Part shown: positions 16,612-25,178 of the stretch, piece after piece
How the letters are laid out: the number at the start of each line of letters is the position of its first letter
How positions within the stretch are numbered: the first letter of the stretch is position 1
Origin: Desulfobulbus oralis
GTDB taxonomy: Bacteria; Desulfobacterota; Desulfobulbia; Desulfobulbales; Desulfobulbaceae
Direction: 5' to 3'
NCBI RefSeq assembly: GCF_002952055.1
Contig: NZ_CP021255.1
Location: 2,145,501-2,209,500, forward strand
DNA length: 64,000 nucleotides
Notes under the pieces: model-generated
What the model was told of the DNA's origin: nothing
The model's database searches: none
Seen by the model: the letters and a program-made list of their open reading frames with translations, nothing else
Position numbers and translations under genes: made by a program

Positions 16612-18237
16612 ATGGACACAGGGAATCTGCTGGCCTCTGCCGGCGAGATGCAGGCGCTGGACAGAAAGACCATCGAGGAAATCGGCATTCCAGGCGCGGT
16701 GCTGATGGAGAACGCGGGCCGGGCCACGGTGGCGGCCATGGAACGGCACTTCGGGCCGGCGGCCGGCAAGCGGGTGATCATCTTTGCCGGGCCGGGCAAC
16801 AACGGCGGCGACGGACTGGTGATGGCCCGCTGTCTTGCCGACCGGGGCGCCTTGCCCTCTGTACTGCTGGTGGGCGATCCCGCCAGACTGCCGCCGGACG
16901 CGGCCCGGAACTGGGCCATCCTGGAGCGGCTGCAGGTGGCGCGCAGGGTGATCGATCCGAACGCTGCATGGCCAACAGACTGGCAGGAGGCATCCAGCCG
17001 CCCCCTGCACAGCGTGGTGGACGCGCTCTTCGGCATTGGCCTGACGAGGCCGCTCAGCGGCTGCTATCTCGCAGCGCTGCACGCCATGCGGGACCTGGCC
17101 CGGGCCAGCGCCTGCCCCATTGTGGCGGCGGACATGCCCTCCGGCCTGCACAGCGACACCGGCGCCATTCTGGGCGAGGCCGTCCAGGCGGATCTGACCG
17201 TCACCTATGGTCTGGCCAAGCCCGGGCATCTGCACAACGGCGGCCCCCGGATCGGCATCCTCGAGGTGGCGGACATCGGCATCCCGTCGCAGGCGGCAGC
17301 GGCAGCCAACCTGGCGGGCCGCCTGCTCGACGGCCGGGTGCTGGCCCGCTTGCCGCCTCGGGCCCGGACCAGCCACAAGGGCAGTCATGGCCACGTGCTG
17401 GTGCTGGCCGGTTCCACCGGCAAGAGCGGAGCCGCGATTCTGGCCGCCAAAGGCGCGCTGGCAAGCGGAGCCGGGCTGGTGAGCTGCGCCCTGCCGGCCG
17501 CTCTGCTCCCCATTTTCGCCACGGCCGTGGCCGAGGCCATGAGCGAGCCACTGGCCGCCTCCGACCATCTGGCCCATGCGGATCTCGCCGCTGTCGCCAG
17601 ACTCTGTGCCGGCAAGGCGGCGCTGCTCATCGGCCCGGGCCTGGGCCGGCATCCGGAAACCGCAGGGCTGGTCACGGCCCTCTACCGGGAACGACCCGAG
17701 CCCATGGTCGTGGACGCGGACGCGCTCAATATCCTGGCTGCCGACAGAGAGGCGCTCGCCGCTCCCGGCGGCCCGCGCATCCTCTGCCCGCATCCCGGAG
17801 AAATGGCCCGCCTGCTGGACTTGCCCGTGCCGGAACTGCAGCGAGACCGGCTCGCCTCGGCACAGAGGCTCTGCAGCCTCTGCGGTCCGCATCAGCCCAT
17901 TGTGGCCCTGCTCAAGGGCGCGGGCACGGTGGTGGCGGCGAACAAGGCGGCGGGCGGGCTTTGGGCCGTCAACAGCAGCGGCAATCCGGGCATGGCCAGC
18001 GGCGGCATGGGCGACGTGCTGGCCGGCGTCATTGCCGGGCTCCTGGCCCAGCATCATGAGCCATGGCTGGCCGCCTGCGCGGGCGTGTGGCTGCACGGGG
18101 CAGCAGCCGACCTCCTGGCAAAAGAACGGCCCTTCGGCTACACTGCGGGCGAAGTGGCCGCAGCCCTGCCCCGTTTGTTCGCGGACAGGCGCAAAAAAAG
18201 GCAAAGCCCTGACTCTGGGGAGGAGCAGATATGCTGA
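16612..18237 (+). CDS. nnr: Bifunctional NAD(P)HX epimerase/dehydratase
   Basis: A 541-residue fusion. Residues ~1-215 are the YjeF_N epimerase (PGAVLMENAGRATV, PGNNGGDGLVMARCL, DALFGIGLTRPL). Residues ~235-535 are the carbohydrate-kinase-like ADP/ATP-dependent NAD(P)HX dehydratase (TSHKGSHGHVLVLAGSTGKS, GPGLGRHPET, HPGEMARLL, NSSGNPGMASGGMGDVLAGV). Together they repair hydrated NADH and NADPH formed by damage. Length and order are normal for bacterial Nnr. It begins three bases after cbiA ends and its end overlaps the CBS gene by seven bases, so it lies in one operon. Confidence 0.9.
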   Translation: MDTGNLLASAGEMQALDRKTIEEIGIPGAVLMENAGRATVAAMERHFGPAAGKRVIIFAGPGNNGGDGLVMARCLADRGALPSVLLVGDPARLPPDAARNWAILERLQVARRVIDPNAAWPTDWQEASSRPLHSVVDALFGIGLTRPLSGCYLAALHAMRDLARASACPIVAADMPSGLHSDTGAILGEAVQADLTVTYGLAKPGHLHNGGPRIGILEVADIGIPSQAAAAANLAGRLLDGRVLARLPPRARTSHKGSHGHVLVLAGSTGKSGAAILAAKGALASGAGLVSCALPAALLPIFATAVAEAMSEPLAASDHLAHADLAAVARLCAGKAALLIGPGLGRHPETAGLVTALYRERPEPMVVDADALNILAADREALAAPGGPRILCPHPGEMARLLDLPVPELQRDRLASAQRLCSLCGPHQPIVALLKGAGTVVAANKAAGGLWAVNSSGNPGMASGGMGDVLAGVIAGLLAQHHEPWLAACAGVWLHGAAADLLAKERPFGYTAGEVAAALPRLFADRRKKRQSPDSGEEQIC

Positions 18238-18686
18238 CAGCGAAAGACCTGATGAACAGGGAAGTCATCACCGTGCAGGCGGATCAGAATGTACGCGAGC
18301 TGGCCGAACTCTTTCTGCGCAAAAACTTCAGTGGTGCGCCGGTTGTGGATGGGGCGGGCAAACTGATCGGGATCGTCACCCGAAACGATCTGATCTTTAC
18401 CCGCAAGCGGGTGCAACTGCCCAGAAGCATCGCCATCCTGGATGCCTTTTTCTTTCTGGACAGTCCGGACAAGATGCGGCATGAGATGCAGAAGATCGCA
18501 GGTTCGCGGGTGGGCGACATCTGCACCGGAAACCCGGTGACCGTCTCTCCCGAGGCAACCATGGAGGAAGTGGCCACCATCATGGCGGAAAGGCGCGTCC
18601 ACACCCTGCCCGTGGTGGCTGAGGGTCAGATCGTGGGGGTCATCGGCAAGACCGATATCATTCGGGCAATGGTGCAGCAGGTCTGA
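18231..18686 (+). CDS. Tandem CBS-domain protein
   Basis: A 151-residue protein made of two CBS domains: one at about 5-60 (MTAKDLMNREVITVQADQNV type, LFLRKNFSGAPVVDGAGKLIGIVTRNDLI) and one at about 95-150 (VGDICTGNPVTVSPEATMEE, MAERRVHTLPVVAEGQIVGVIGKTDII). Such pairs bind adenosine nucleotides and usually regulate a partner. It ends the plus-strand run and its 3' end overlaps that of the convergent GGDEF gene by about 29 bases. Confidence 0.85.
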   Translation: MLTAKDLMNREVITVQADQNVRELAELFLRKNFSGAPVVDGAGKLIGIVTRNDLIFTRKRVQLPRSIAILDAFFFLDSPDKMRHEMQKIAGSRVGDICTGNPVTVSPEATMEEVATIMAERRVHTLPVVAEGQIVGVIGKTDIIRAMVQQV

Positions 18687-20031
18687 AGGGCCTGGCGGCG
18701 TTCCGCCCGCCGCCCTGGTCGCCGTACAGACGCCAGCAGTTGCGGCCCATTTTCTTGGCCTCGTACATGGCCTGGTCGGCATGACGCAGCAGCTCGTCTG
18801 CGGTGGCGGCATTGTCCGGATATGCGGCAATGCCGATGCTCGCACCGATGGAACAGCAGAGCCCGTGCACATCCACCGGCTGGTTCAGCAGCTCGATGGC
18901 CCGCTCGGCCACCATGATGGCGCCGTGGAGCGAGGACGCGCTTTCCAGAAGGATCACAAATTCATCCCCGCCCAGACGGCACACCGAGTCTGCGGTGCGG
19001 ACAGCGCTTTTCAGCCGTTTGCCCACCTGAATCAGCACTTCATCGCCCACGGCATGGCCATGGAGGTCGTTCACGGGCTTGAAGCGGTCCAGATCGATAA
19101 AGAGCAGAAAAAGCGGCCGCTCCTGCCGCCGGGCCAGACAAATGGCCTGGGGCAGGCGCGCCAGCAGATGGTTGCGGTTGGGCAGATTGGTCAGGGCGTC
19201 GTGATTGGCCATGTGGCGGATGAGCTGCTCCGCCTTCTGGCGTTCGGTGATATCCTGGAACACCGCCACGCCGCCGGTGAGGCGGCCGTCCAGAATGAGC
19301 GGTGCGGAGCGCAGCTCGGCCAGAAAGGTGCTGCCGTCCCGGCGCTCCATACGCGCCTCGTTGAAATGGGCCGGCGCATCCTCCTGGTCTGAATCCAGAA
19401 AGGGAAAGCAGTTTTCCTCAAAGGACTCGCTGCCTGCCAGGGCAATATGGAAAATCTCCCGGCAGTGCCGGCCCAGCAGCTCGTCCGTTGTGTAGCCGAG
19501 CAGATGCCGGCCCGCCTGGTTCATGTAGGCGATCAGGCCATGGCAGTCGACGCCGCAGATGCCGCTGTCCACCGTATCCAGGATCATTTCGTATTTCTGC
19601 GTGAGCAGACCCAGGGCACGGCAGGTCTGCTGCGCCCTGAGCAGAGTACGGATCCGCTGGAGCAGCACCGGCAGATGCGGCGGTTTGCGGACATAATCCG
19701 CCACCCCGGCCTCGTGGAGCTGGTGCGCCTCCACATCCTGGTACCTTTCGATCATGACCAGAAGCGGCGGCGGCTCGGCCATCTGCCGATTGATGGTCAG
19801 GCACAGCTCCCGCCCGCTCATGCCGGACAGATGCAGGTCCAGAAGCACCATGTCCACCGCCTGCCGCTGCAGGAGGGCAAGGGCGGAAGCGCCGTCCTCC
19901 GCCGCCATGATCAGGAAGCCCTCACCTTCCAGAAACCCGCGTAACACGGTATGCAGGCTTCGCTCCCCGCTGACCACAAGGATCAGCGGCCGGGGTGGAT
20001 CGGACTGGGGACAGGACATGCTGCGGCTCAT
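18658..20031 (-). CDS. Response regulator-PAS-GGDEF diguanylate cyclase
   Basis: A 457-residue cytoplasmic signalling protein. Residues ~15-130 are a receiver (LILVVSGERS, MVLLDLHLSGMSGRE with the phospho-acceptor D, and YVRKPPHLP with the lysine). Residues ~145-270 are a PAS domain with PAC tail. Residues ~285-440 are a GGDEF domain with DALTNLPNRNHLL, LFIDLDRFKPVND and an intact RLGGDEFV active site; RTAD five residues before it fits the product-inhibition I-site. So it should make cyclic-di-GMP on phosphorylation and feedback-limit itself. No cognate kinase is adjacent. The receiver's first acidic pair is weak (VVSGERS rather than DD), so phosphorylation is not certain. Confidence 0.85.
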   Translation of the reverse strand: MSRSMSCPQSDPPRPLILVVSGERSLHTVLRGFLEGEGFLIMAAEDGASALALLQRQAVDMVLLDLHLSGMSGRELCLTINRQMAEPPPLLVMIERYQDVEAHQLHEAGVADYVRKPPHLPVLLQRIRTLLRAQQTCRALGLLTQKYEMILDTVDSGICGVDCHGLIAYMNQAGRHLLGYTTDELLGRHCREIFHIALAGSESFEENCFPFLDSDQEDAPAHFNEARMERRDGSTFLAELRSAPLILDGRLTGGVAVFQDITERQKAEQLIRHMANHDALTNLPNRNHLLARLPQAICLARRQERPLFLLFIDLDRFKPVNDLHGHAVGDEVLIQVGKRLKSAVRTADSVCRLGGDEFVILLESASSLHGAIMVAERAIELLNQPVDVHGLCCSIGASIGIAAYPDNAATADELLRHADQAMYEAKKMGRNCWRLYGDQGGGRNAARPFRPAAPLPE

Positions 20032-20107
20032 TCAGTGATGGAAAAATATGGCTACTGCCATTGTATGCAAAAGGGACTGTATTTCAAGCTGATGGCAGCC
20101 GGAACAC

Positions 20108-20140
20108 GAAAAAGCCGGGAGCAGGAGCCCCCGGCTTTTC
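20108..20140 (-). terminator. Rho-independent terminator after pnp
   Basis: AAAGCCGGG and CCCGGCTTT pair around a short loop, with a T-run on both strands. It lies ~120 bases past the pnp stop on the minus strand and could also stop plus-strand transcription. Confidence 0.75.
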
Positions 20141-20262
20141 TCTCTGGATGACAGAGCTGAACAGGCCCTGGTACACGTTCTGGTTCGCAGAAAATCGCAG
20201 GGAGCGCCCACAAGCCGGAATCCTGGCGGCGGGATGGGACCGCTTTTCCCAGCCAGAGGCGG

Positions 20263-22350
20263 CTATTCCTCCCCCGGCCCAAGCGCGGCCTTGCGGCTCA
20301 GGCGGATGCGGCCGTGGTTGTCAATGTCGACCACCTTGACCCTGACCTTGTCCCCTTCACGCACCACGTCGGTCACCTTCTTGACCCGCTCGTGCTTCAG
20401 CTCGGAGATGTGCACCATGCCGTCGGTTCCAGGCAGGATCTCCACGAAGGCGCCGAAGTCCTTGATGGTGCGCACCGTTCCCTCATACACGCGCCCGATC
20501 TCCGGCATGGCGGTCATCTCCTCGATGCGCTGCACCAGCGCATTGGCGGACTCGGTGTTGTTACTGAAAATCTTGACCGTGCCATCATCCTCCACATCGA
20601 TCTTGGAGTCGAACTCGGTGGTCATCTCGCGGATCACCTTGCCCCCGGGGCCGATGATGTCGCGAATCTTGTCCGGATGAATGTGCATGGTGAGGAAACG
20701 CGGCGCATGCCGGGAAATGCTCTCCCGCGGCGCGGCAATGGCCTCTGCCATCCTGCCCAGAATGTGCAGCCGGCCGTCCCTGGCCTGATTCAGGGCACGT
20801 CCCATGACAGCGCGGTCGACGCCGTCGATCTTGATGTCCATCTGCAGGCCGGTGATGCCCACGCTGGTGCCCACGACCTTGAAGTCCATGTCGCCCAGGT
20901 GGTCTTCATCGCCCAGGATGTCGGTGAGCACCACCACCTGCTCGCCTTCCTTGATCAAGCCCATGGCCACGCCTGCGACCGGCGCCTTGATGGGCACGCC
21001 CGCATCCATGAGCGCCAGACTGGAGCCGCAGACCGTGGCCATGGACGAGGAACCGTTGGACTCCAGGATTTCGGAAACCACGCGGAGGGTATAGGGAAAG
21101 CTGTCGCCGTCCGGCAGCACCGGCTCCACACCGCGCCGGGCCAAGGTGCCATGCCCGATGTCGCGGCGGCTGGGCCCCCGCAGGGGGCGAACCTCGCCCA
21201 CGCAGAAGGGCGGAAAATTGTAGTGGAGCATGAAACGGCGGAAAACATCGCCGCTCAGGCCTTCCACATGCTGCTCGTCCCGCTCGCTGCCAAGCGTGCT
21301 GATGACCAAAGCCTGGGTTTCGCCGCGGGTGAACAGCGCCGAGCCATGGGCCCGGGGCAGTACGCCGACCTCACAGGTAATGGGCCGTACTTCGGTAAAG
21401 GAGCGATTGTCCAGACGGCGGCCCTGCTCCAGGATCTGGGCACGCATCCGGCCCTTCAGAAAGGCATCCAGCAGTCCGCCGATCTGCGCCTGCGCCTCCT
21501 CGCCCTCCGAGGCGAGCTGCGCCTGCACGTCCTGGCAAAGCGCGCTGTAGGCATCGGCCCGCTCGAGTTTGCCCGGCGTGTTCAACACGGTTTCGATGCC
21601 CGGCTGGGCCGCGGCCTCCACTTTGGCCTTCAGCGCCTCGTCAAGCACCGGTGCGCTGACCGGCCGTTTGCTTTTGCCAAGCTGCTGCTGCCACTGCATC
21701 TGCACGTCGATCAGCGGTTGAATGCCTGCGTGGGCGAAAAAGATGGCCTCCAGCACTTCGGCCTCGCTGGCCTCCAGCGCCTTGCCTTCCACCATGACCA
21801 CCGCGTTCTTCGTGCCCGCCACCACCAGGTTGATGCTCGCCTTTTCCTGCTGCGCCCGGGTCGGATTCAGCAGATACTGGCCGTCGATCAGGGCCACGCG
21901 CGCGGCGCCCACCGGGCCGGCGAAGGGGATGTCGGAGAGGCAGAGCGCCATGGACGCGCCGTTCATGGCCAGGAGGTCCGGCTCGATCTGGGGATCAGCG
22001 GAAAAGACCGTGGCAATGACCTGGGTCTCCGAAGCGTAGCCTTTGGGAAAAAGGGGCCGGAGCGGCCGGTCAATCAGGCGGCAGGTCAGAATCTCCCGCT
22101 CGCTCGGACGGCCGATTTCCCGGCGAAAATAGCTGCCCGGAATGCGGCCGGCAGCGTACATCTTTTCCTGATACTCGATGGTCAGGGGCAGAAAGCCCAG
22201 GTCCTTGCCGGTCTTTTCCGCCACCACGGTCACCAGAACCATGGTTTCACCACAGGAAACCACCACCGAGCCATTGGCCTGCCTGGCCATCTTGCCGGTT
22301 TCGAAGGAGATGCTCTGATCGCCGATCTGTGCTGATACTGTCTGTTTCAT
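20263..22350 (-). CDS. pnp: Polyribonucleotide nucleotidyltransferase (PNPase)
   Basis: A 695-residue PNPase with two RNase PH domains (residues ~10-215, including FFRREIGRPSEREILTCRLIDRPLRPLFP, and ~310-540, including FMLHYNFPPFCVGE, RRDIGHGTLARR and DILGDEDHLGDMDFKV), a KH domain (IRDIIGPGGKVIREM) and an S1 domain (GRVYEGTVRTIKDFGAFVEI). It degrades RNA 3' to 5' with phosphate. ATG at 22350 was picked because it gives the standard N-terminus MKQTVSAQIGDQSISFETG; the reading frame is open further upstream without homology. It follows rpsO, the usual bacterial order, but a terminator lies between them, so it may also have its own promoter. Confidence 0.95.
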   Translation of the reverse strand: MKQTVSAQIGDQSISFETGKMARQANGSVVVSCGETMVLVTVVAEKTGKDLGFLPLTIEYQEKMYAAGRIPGSYFRREIGRPSEREILTCRLIDRPLRPLFPKGYASETQVIATVFSADPQIEPDLLAMNGASMALCLSDIPFAGPVGAARVALIDGQYLLNPTRAQQEKASINLVVAGTKNAVVMVEGKALEASEAEVLEAIFFAHAGIQPLIDVQMQWQQQLGKSKRPVSAPVLDEALKAKVEAAAQPGIETVLNTPGKLERADAYSALCQDVQAQLASEGEEAQAQIGGLLDAFLKGRMRAQILEQGRRLDNRSFTEVRPITCEVGVLPRAHGSALFTRGETQALVISTLGSERDEQHVEGLSGDVFRRFMLHYNFPPFCVGEVRPLRGPSRRDIGHGTLARRGVEPVLPDGDSFPYTLRVVSEILESNGSSSMATVCGSSLALMDAGVPIKAPVAGVAMGLIKEGEQVVVLTDILGDEDHLGDMDFKVVGTSVGITGLQMDIKIDGVDRAVMGRALNQARDGRLHILGRMAEAIAAPRESISRHAPRFLTMHIHPDKIRDIIGPGGKVIREMTTEFDSKIDVEDDGTVKIFSNNTESANALVQRIEEMTAMPEIGRVYEGTVRTIKDFGAFVEILPGTDGMVHISELKHERVKKVTDVVREGDKVRVKVVDIDNHGRIRLSRKAALGPGEE

Positions 22351-22512
22351 GCTGTTCTTGTCCTCCTGACGCTGGGCCCTGCCAGCGCCCTGTTGCCCGA
22401 TGGCCGCCGGGCGCCTGCCGGCCTCATACGCCAAGCCACAAAGAAAGAAGGAAGCAGCAGGCATCCGCCTTTCTTCGTGTCTTTGCAGCAGTGCCGGCTG
22501 CGCCTGCGCCAT

Positions 22513-22551
22513 CAAAAAAGAGGCGGAAGAGTTTTACCCCTCCTCCGCCTG
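22513..22551 (-). terminator. Terminator between rpsO and pnp
   Basis: On the minus strand AGGCGGA and TCCGCCT pair, followed by CTTTTTT, just past the rpsO stop at 22572. This leaves rpsO able to end before pnp, with read-through feeding pnp. Confidence 0.7.
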
Positions 22552-22571
22552 TTGCTGCGCCTGCGAAGGCC

Positions 22572-22841
22572 CTACTTGCGGATGCCGAGTGCCTGAATGA
22601 GGTCGCGATACTTGGTGATGTCTTTTTTCTGCAAATACTTCAACAAATTACGACGCTGACCAACCAGCTTCAGCAAACCGCGGCGGGAATGGTGATCCTT
22701 GATATGCGTCTGAAAATGCTCGGTCAGGTACTTGATCCGGCTCGTGATCAGGGCAATCTGCACCTCGCAGGAACCGGTATCGGTCGCATGGGTCTTGAAC
22801 TGCTCGATAATCTCTTTTTTCTGCTCTGTTGTCTGCACCAT
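22572..22841 (-). CDS. rpsO: 30S ribosomal protein S15
   Basis: An 89-residue S15, normal length. The N-terminus [18 protein letters not shown] is followed by the conserved [39 protein letters not shown] and a final [12 protein letters not shown]. It binds 16S rRNA in the platform of the small subunit and commonly represses its own mRNA. It lies between truB and pnp in the translation operon, same strand. Confidence 0.97.
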   Translation of the reverse strand: MVQTTEQKKEIIEQFKTHATDTGSCEVQIALITSRIKYLTEHFQTHIKDHHSRRGLLKLVGQRRNLLKYLQKKDITKYRDLIQALGIRK

Positions 22842-22986
22842 GGCAGTATCTCCTGTTGTCCTTCTGCTGCCAGCGAAGCTTTTCCGCCCCGGCCGCGCTG
22901 GAGTCTGGATACATGGCCCTGTTGGTCCCGCTTCTGGGGAAGGAAACGGCAGGGCCGGAAAATTTATGCAGTCTGTATAACCGGTT

Positions 22987-23778
22987 TCAGGGAATTCCGG
23001 CAAGCTGAAATCGGCTGTCCGCCCTGTGCCGCTCCGCCCGGAGCACGGCTTCCGCCACCGGCATTCTCGCGGCCATGAGCAGCGCCCTGCCCTGTTCGCC
23101 GGCATCGCCAAGGAGCAGCCGGCCATCGACCGCCTCTCCGACCCCAAAGGGGCCGCTCTGCGTACGGCGGAGTGCGGAGAGATGGGCGCCGCAGCCCAGG
23201 GCCGTGCCGATATCCCCCGCCAACACGCGGATATAGGTGCCCCGGCTGCAGGTGACTGCAATATCCAGCTCGTGGCGCCTGTCATCGTAGGCCAGCATTT
23301 CCAGGCGGTAAATCTGCACCGGACGGGCCGCCTTCTCGATGTAAATGCCCTGGCGCGCATAGCTGTAGAGCGGCCGGCCATGGTGTTTCAGGGCCGAAAA
23401 GGCGGGCGGAACCTGCATCTGCTCGCCCTGCATGCCGGCCAGACAGGAGCGAATGGCCGCCGTGTCCACCGCCACCGCCTGCCGGCTCAGCACCTGGCCT
23501 TCCGGGTCCTGGGTGCTGGTCTCAACCCCCAGTTGCAGTCTGGCCAGATAGCGCTTCGTGCCTGCCATAAAGGTTTCGATATGCCGGGTCGCCGTGCGGC
23601 CCGCACAGAGCAGCAGCAGGCCGCTGGCAAAGGGATCCAGGGTGCCCGCATGACCGACTTTTCTGATATTCAGAAGCCAGCGGAGCCGCCGTACCACGGC
23701 AAAGGAACTCAGTCCGGCCGGCTTGTCCACCAGATAAACGCCGACCGGCTCCGCCGTACCGGCCTCCACCTCACTCAT
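22987..23778 (-). CDS. truB: tRNA pseudouridine-55 synthase
   Basis: A 263-residue Tru[21 protein letters not shown] opens the fold; [19 protein letters not shown] carries the catalytic aspartate (GTLDP), with Y.KR-like [20 protein letters not shown] and the [15 protein letters not shown] and [15 protein letters not shown] motifs. It makes pseudouridine 55 in the T-loop of tRNAs. Its start overlaps the nrnA stop by four bases (ATGA). Confidence 0.95.
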   Translation of the reverse strand: MSEVEAGTAEPVGVYLVDKPAGLSSFAVVRRLRWLLNIRKVGHAGTLDPFASGLLLLCAGRTATRHIETFMAGTKRYLARLQLGVETSTQDPEGQVLSRQAVAVDTAAIRSCLAGMQGEQMQVPPAFSALKHHGRPLYSYARQGIYIEKAARPVQIYRLEMLAYDDRRHELDIAVTCSRGTYIRVLAGDIGTALGCGAHLSALRRTQSGPFGVGEAVDGRLLLGDAGEQGRALLMAARMPVAEAVLRAERHRADSRFQLAGIP

Positions 23779-24773
23779 TCCGCCTCATGGGCCCTGATGC
23801 CCTCGATGATGAGGGGCAGAATCCGGCCATGCACCTCATCCAAACTCGCATCGCGAAACGTGCAGCCGCTCGCGTTTTTGTGCCCGCCGCCGCCAAAGTG
23901 CGCCGCAATCCTCGACACGTCGCACTGGCCCTTGGCCCGCAGGCTCACGGAGATATGGCCTGGTTCGGTTTCCTTCAGAAACACGGCCACCCGGACCGAA
24001 CGAATGGCCCGGGGATAGTTGACGAAGTGTTCCACATCCTCCAGCGTGGTGAAGGTGCGGTCGCGCATGGCCCGGGTCACCCGGATCACGGCGATGCGCT
24101 CCCGGTGGTACAGCTTCAGGGTGGCCAGAACGTCGTGCAGCAGGCGCAGGCGGCCTGGGGTGAAGTTGTTGTAGAGCTGGTTCGCCATGTTTGCCGGGTC
24201 TGCGCCGGCGCGCACCAGCGCCGCAGCCACTTCGAAGGTGTGGCTGCTCGTACTGGCATAATGAAAGGAGCCGGTGTCCGTGCTGATGGCCGCGTACAGG
24301 CATTGGGCCGCCTCGGGTGAAATGTCCAGGCCCAGTTCCTGCGCCAGTTCGAAAATCATCTCTCCGGTGGCGGCGCTGTCCGGCGAGATCCAGTTGACGT
24401 CGCCAAAACCTGGGTTGCTGTGGTGGTGATCCACCACCAGAACCGGATGCCAGGCCAGCAGTTCGTTCTCATACCTGCCCACCCGGCTCCTGTCACCGCA
24501 ATCCAGGGTGATGACCGCACCCTCCTCGCCCGCTGCCCGCAGAAAGCCCTGCACCACCCCGATATCGCTCACCACCCGGCCCGAGCCCGGCAGAAAACGG
24601 TAAATCACCGGAACCGGCTCTTCGAAAAAGCAAAGCGCCTCCCTGCCCAGATGATCCAGCATGTCGGCCAGGCCCAACACGGAGCCCACCGCATCGCCGT
24701 CCGGATTGTAGTGGGCGCAGAGGACAAAACGCTTCTTCTCCCGGATCACATGGGCAATGGCTTCGAGGGACAT
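23775..24773 (-). CDS. nrnA: DHH/DHHA1 bifunctional oligoribonuclease / pAp phosphatase
   Basis: A 332-residue DHH-family phosphodiesterase (NrnA type). Motifs are FVLCAHYNPDGDAVGSVLG, ITLDCGDRSRVG, LVVDHHHSNPGFGD with the DHH, YAAISTDTGSFHYAST, and the DHHA1 motif AAHFGGGGHKNASGC. It breaks down 2-5-base RNA and usually 3'-phosphoadenosine-5'-phosphate, a by-product of sulfur assimilation. In this rbfA-nrnA-truB order it is standard for Gram-positives and deltaproteobacteria. The start MSLEAIAHVI (24773) was chosen over an upstream in-frame ATG because the latter lies inside rbfA. Confidence 0.9.
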   Translation of the reverse strand: MSLEAIAHVIREKKRFVLCAHYNPDGDAVGSVLGLADMLDHLGREALCFFEEPVPVIYRFLPGSGRVVSDIGVVQGFLRAAGEEGAVITLDCGDRSRVGRYENELLAWHPVLVVDHHHSNPGFGDVNWISPDSAATGEMIFELAQELGLDISPEAAQCLYAAISTDTGSFHYASTSSHTFEVAAALVRAGADPANMANQLYNNFTPGRLRLLHDVLATLKLYHRERIAVIRVTRAMRDRTFTTLEDVEHFVNYPRAIRSVRVAVFLKETEPGHISVSLRAKGQCDVSRIAAHFGGGGHKNASGCTFRDASLDEVHGRILPLIIEGIRAHEAE

Positions 24774-24777
24774 CCGT

Positions 24778-25170
24778 CTACTCCCGCGTCCTGCGTTCAC
24801 GTTCGAGTGCGCTCAGGAGCAGCTCCACCCGTTCGGCTTCTTCAGCCACATCATCATAGGCAAGCAGAATTTCCGGCGTATGGCGCAGATTCAGCACGCT
24901 GGCCAGATGGCTGCGGAAAAAACCGCGGGCCTTCTTCGCGCCCGCCATCACGCGCTCCCGCTCCTCCGGCCTTTCAGCCCGGACAAAGAGCTTCGCGGTC
25001 TTGAGGTCCGCACTGACCTCGACCCGGCTCAGGACGGCGCCCGCAAGCCTGGGATCGGAGACGCTACGGCGCAACAGCAGATTCAGCTCATTCTTGACAG
25101 CCTCGGCCACCCGCCTGGGCCGCTTGCTTTCCGGCCGGGCCAGCTCCGGCAGTTTGAAATCGAAGTCCAT
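24778..25170 (-). CDS. rbfA: Ribosome-binding factor A
   Basis: A 130-residue RbfA with a KH-like fold: RPRRVAEAVKNELNLLLRR, DPRLAGAVLSRVEVSADLKTAKLFV and LASVLNLRHTPEILLAYDD. It helps mature the 5' end of 16S rRNA during 30S assembly. It begins eight bases after infB ends. Confidence 0.92.
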   Translation of the reverse strand: MDFDFKLPELARPESKRPRRVAEAVKNELNLLLRRSVSDPRLAGAVLSRVEVSADLKTAKLFVRAERPEERERVMAGAKKARGFFRSHLASVLNLRHTPEILLAYDDVAEEAERVELLLSALERERRTRE

Positions 25171-25178
25171 AGCCCAAG

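Noticed and set aside
15099-18059. Very long plus-strand open frame (986 codons) across cbiA and nnr
   Set aside because: High GC content keeps a shadow frame open; the product is R/G/A-rich low-complexity sequence and the real genes are in other frames.
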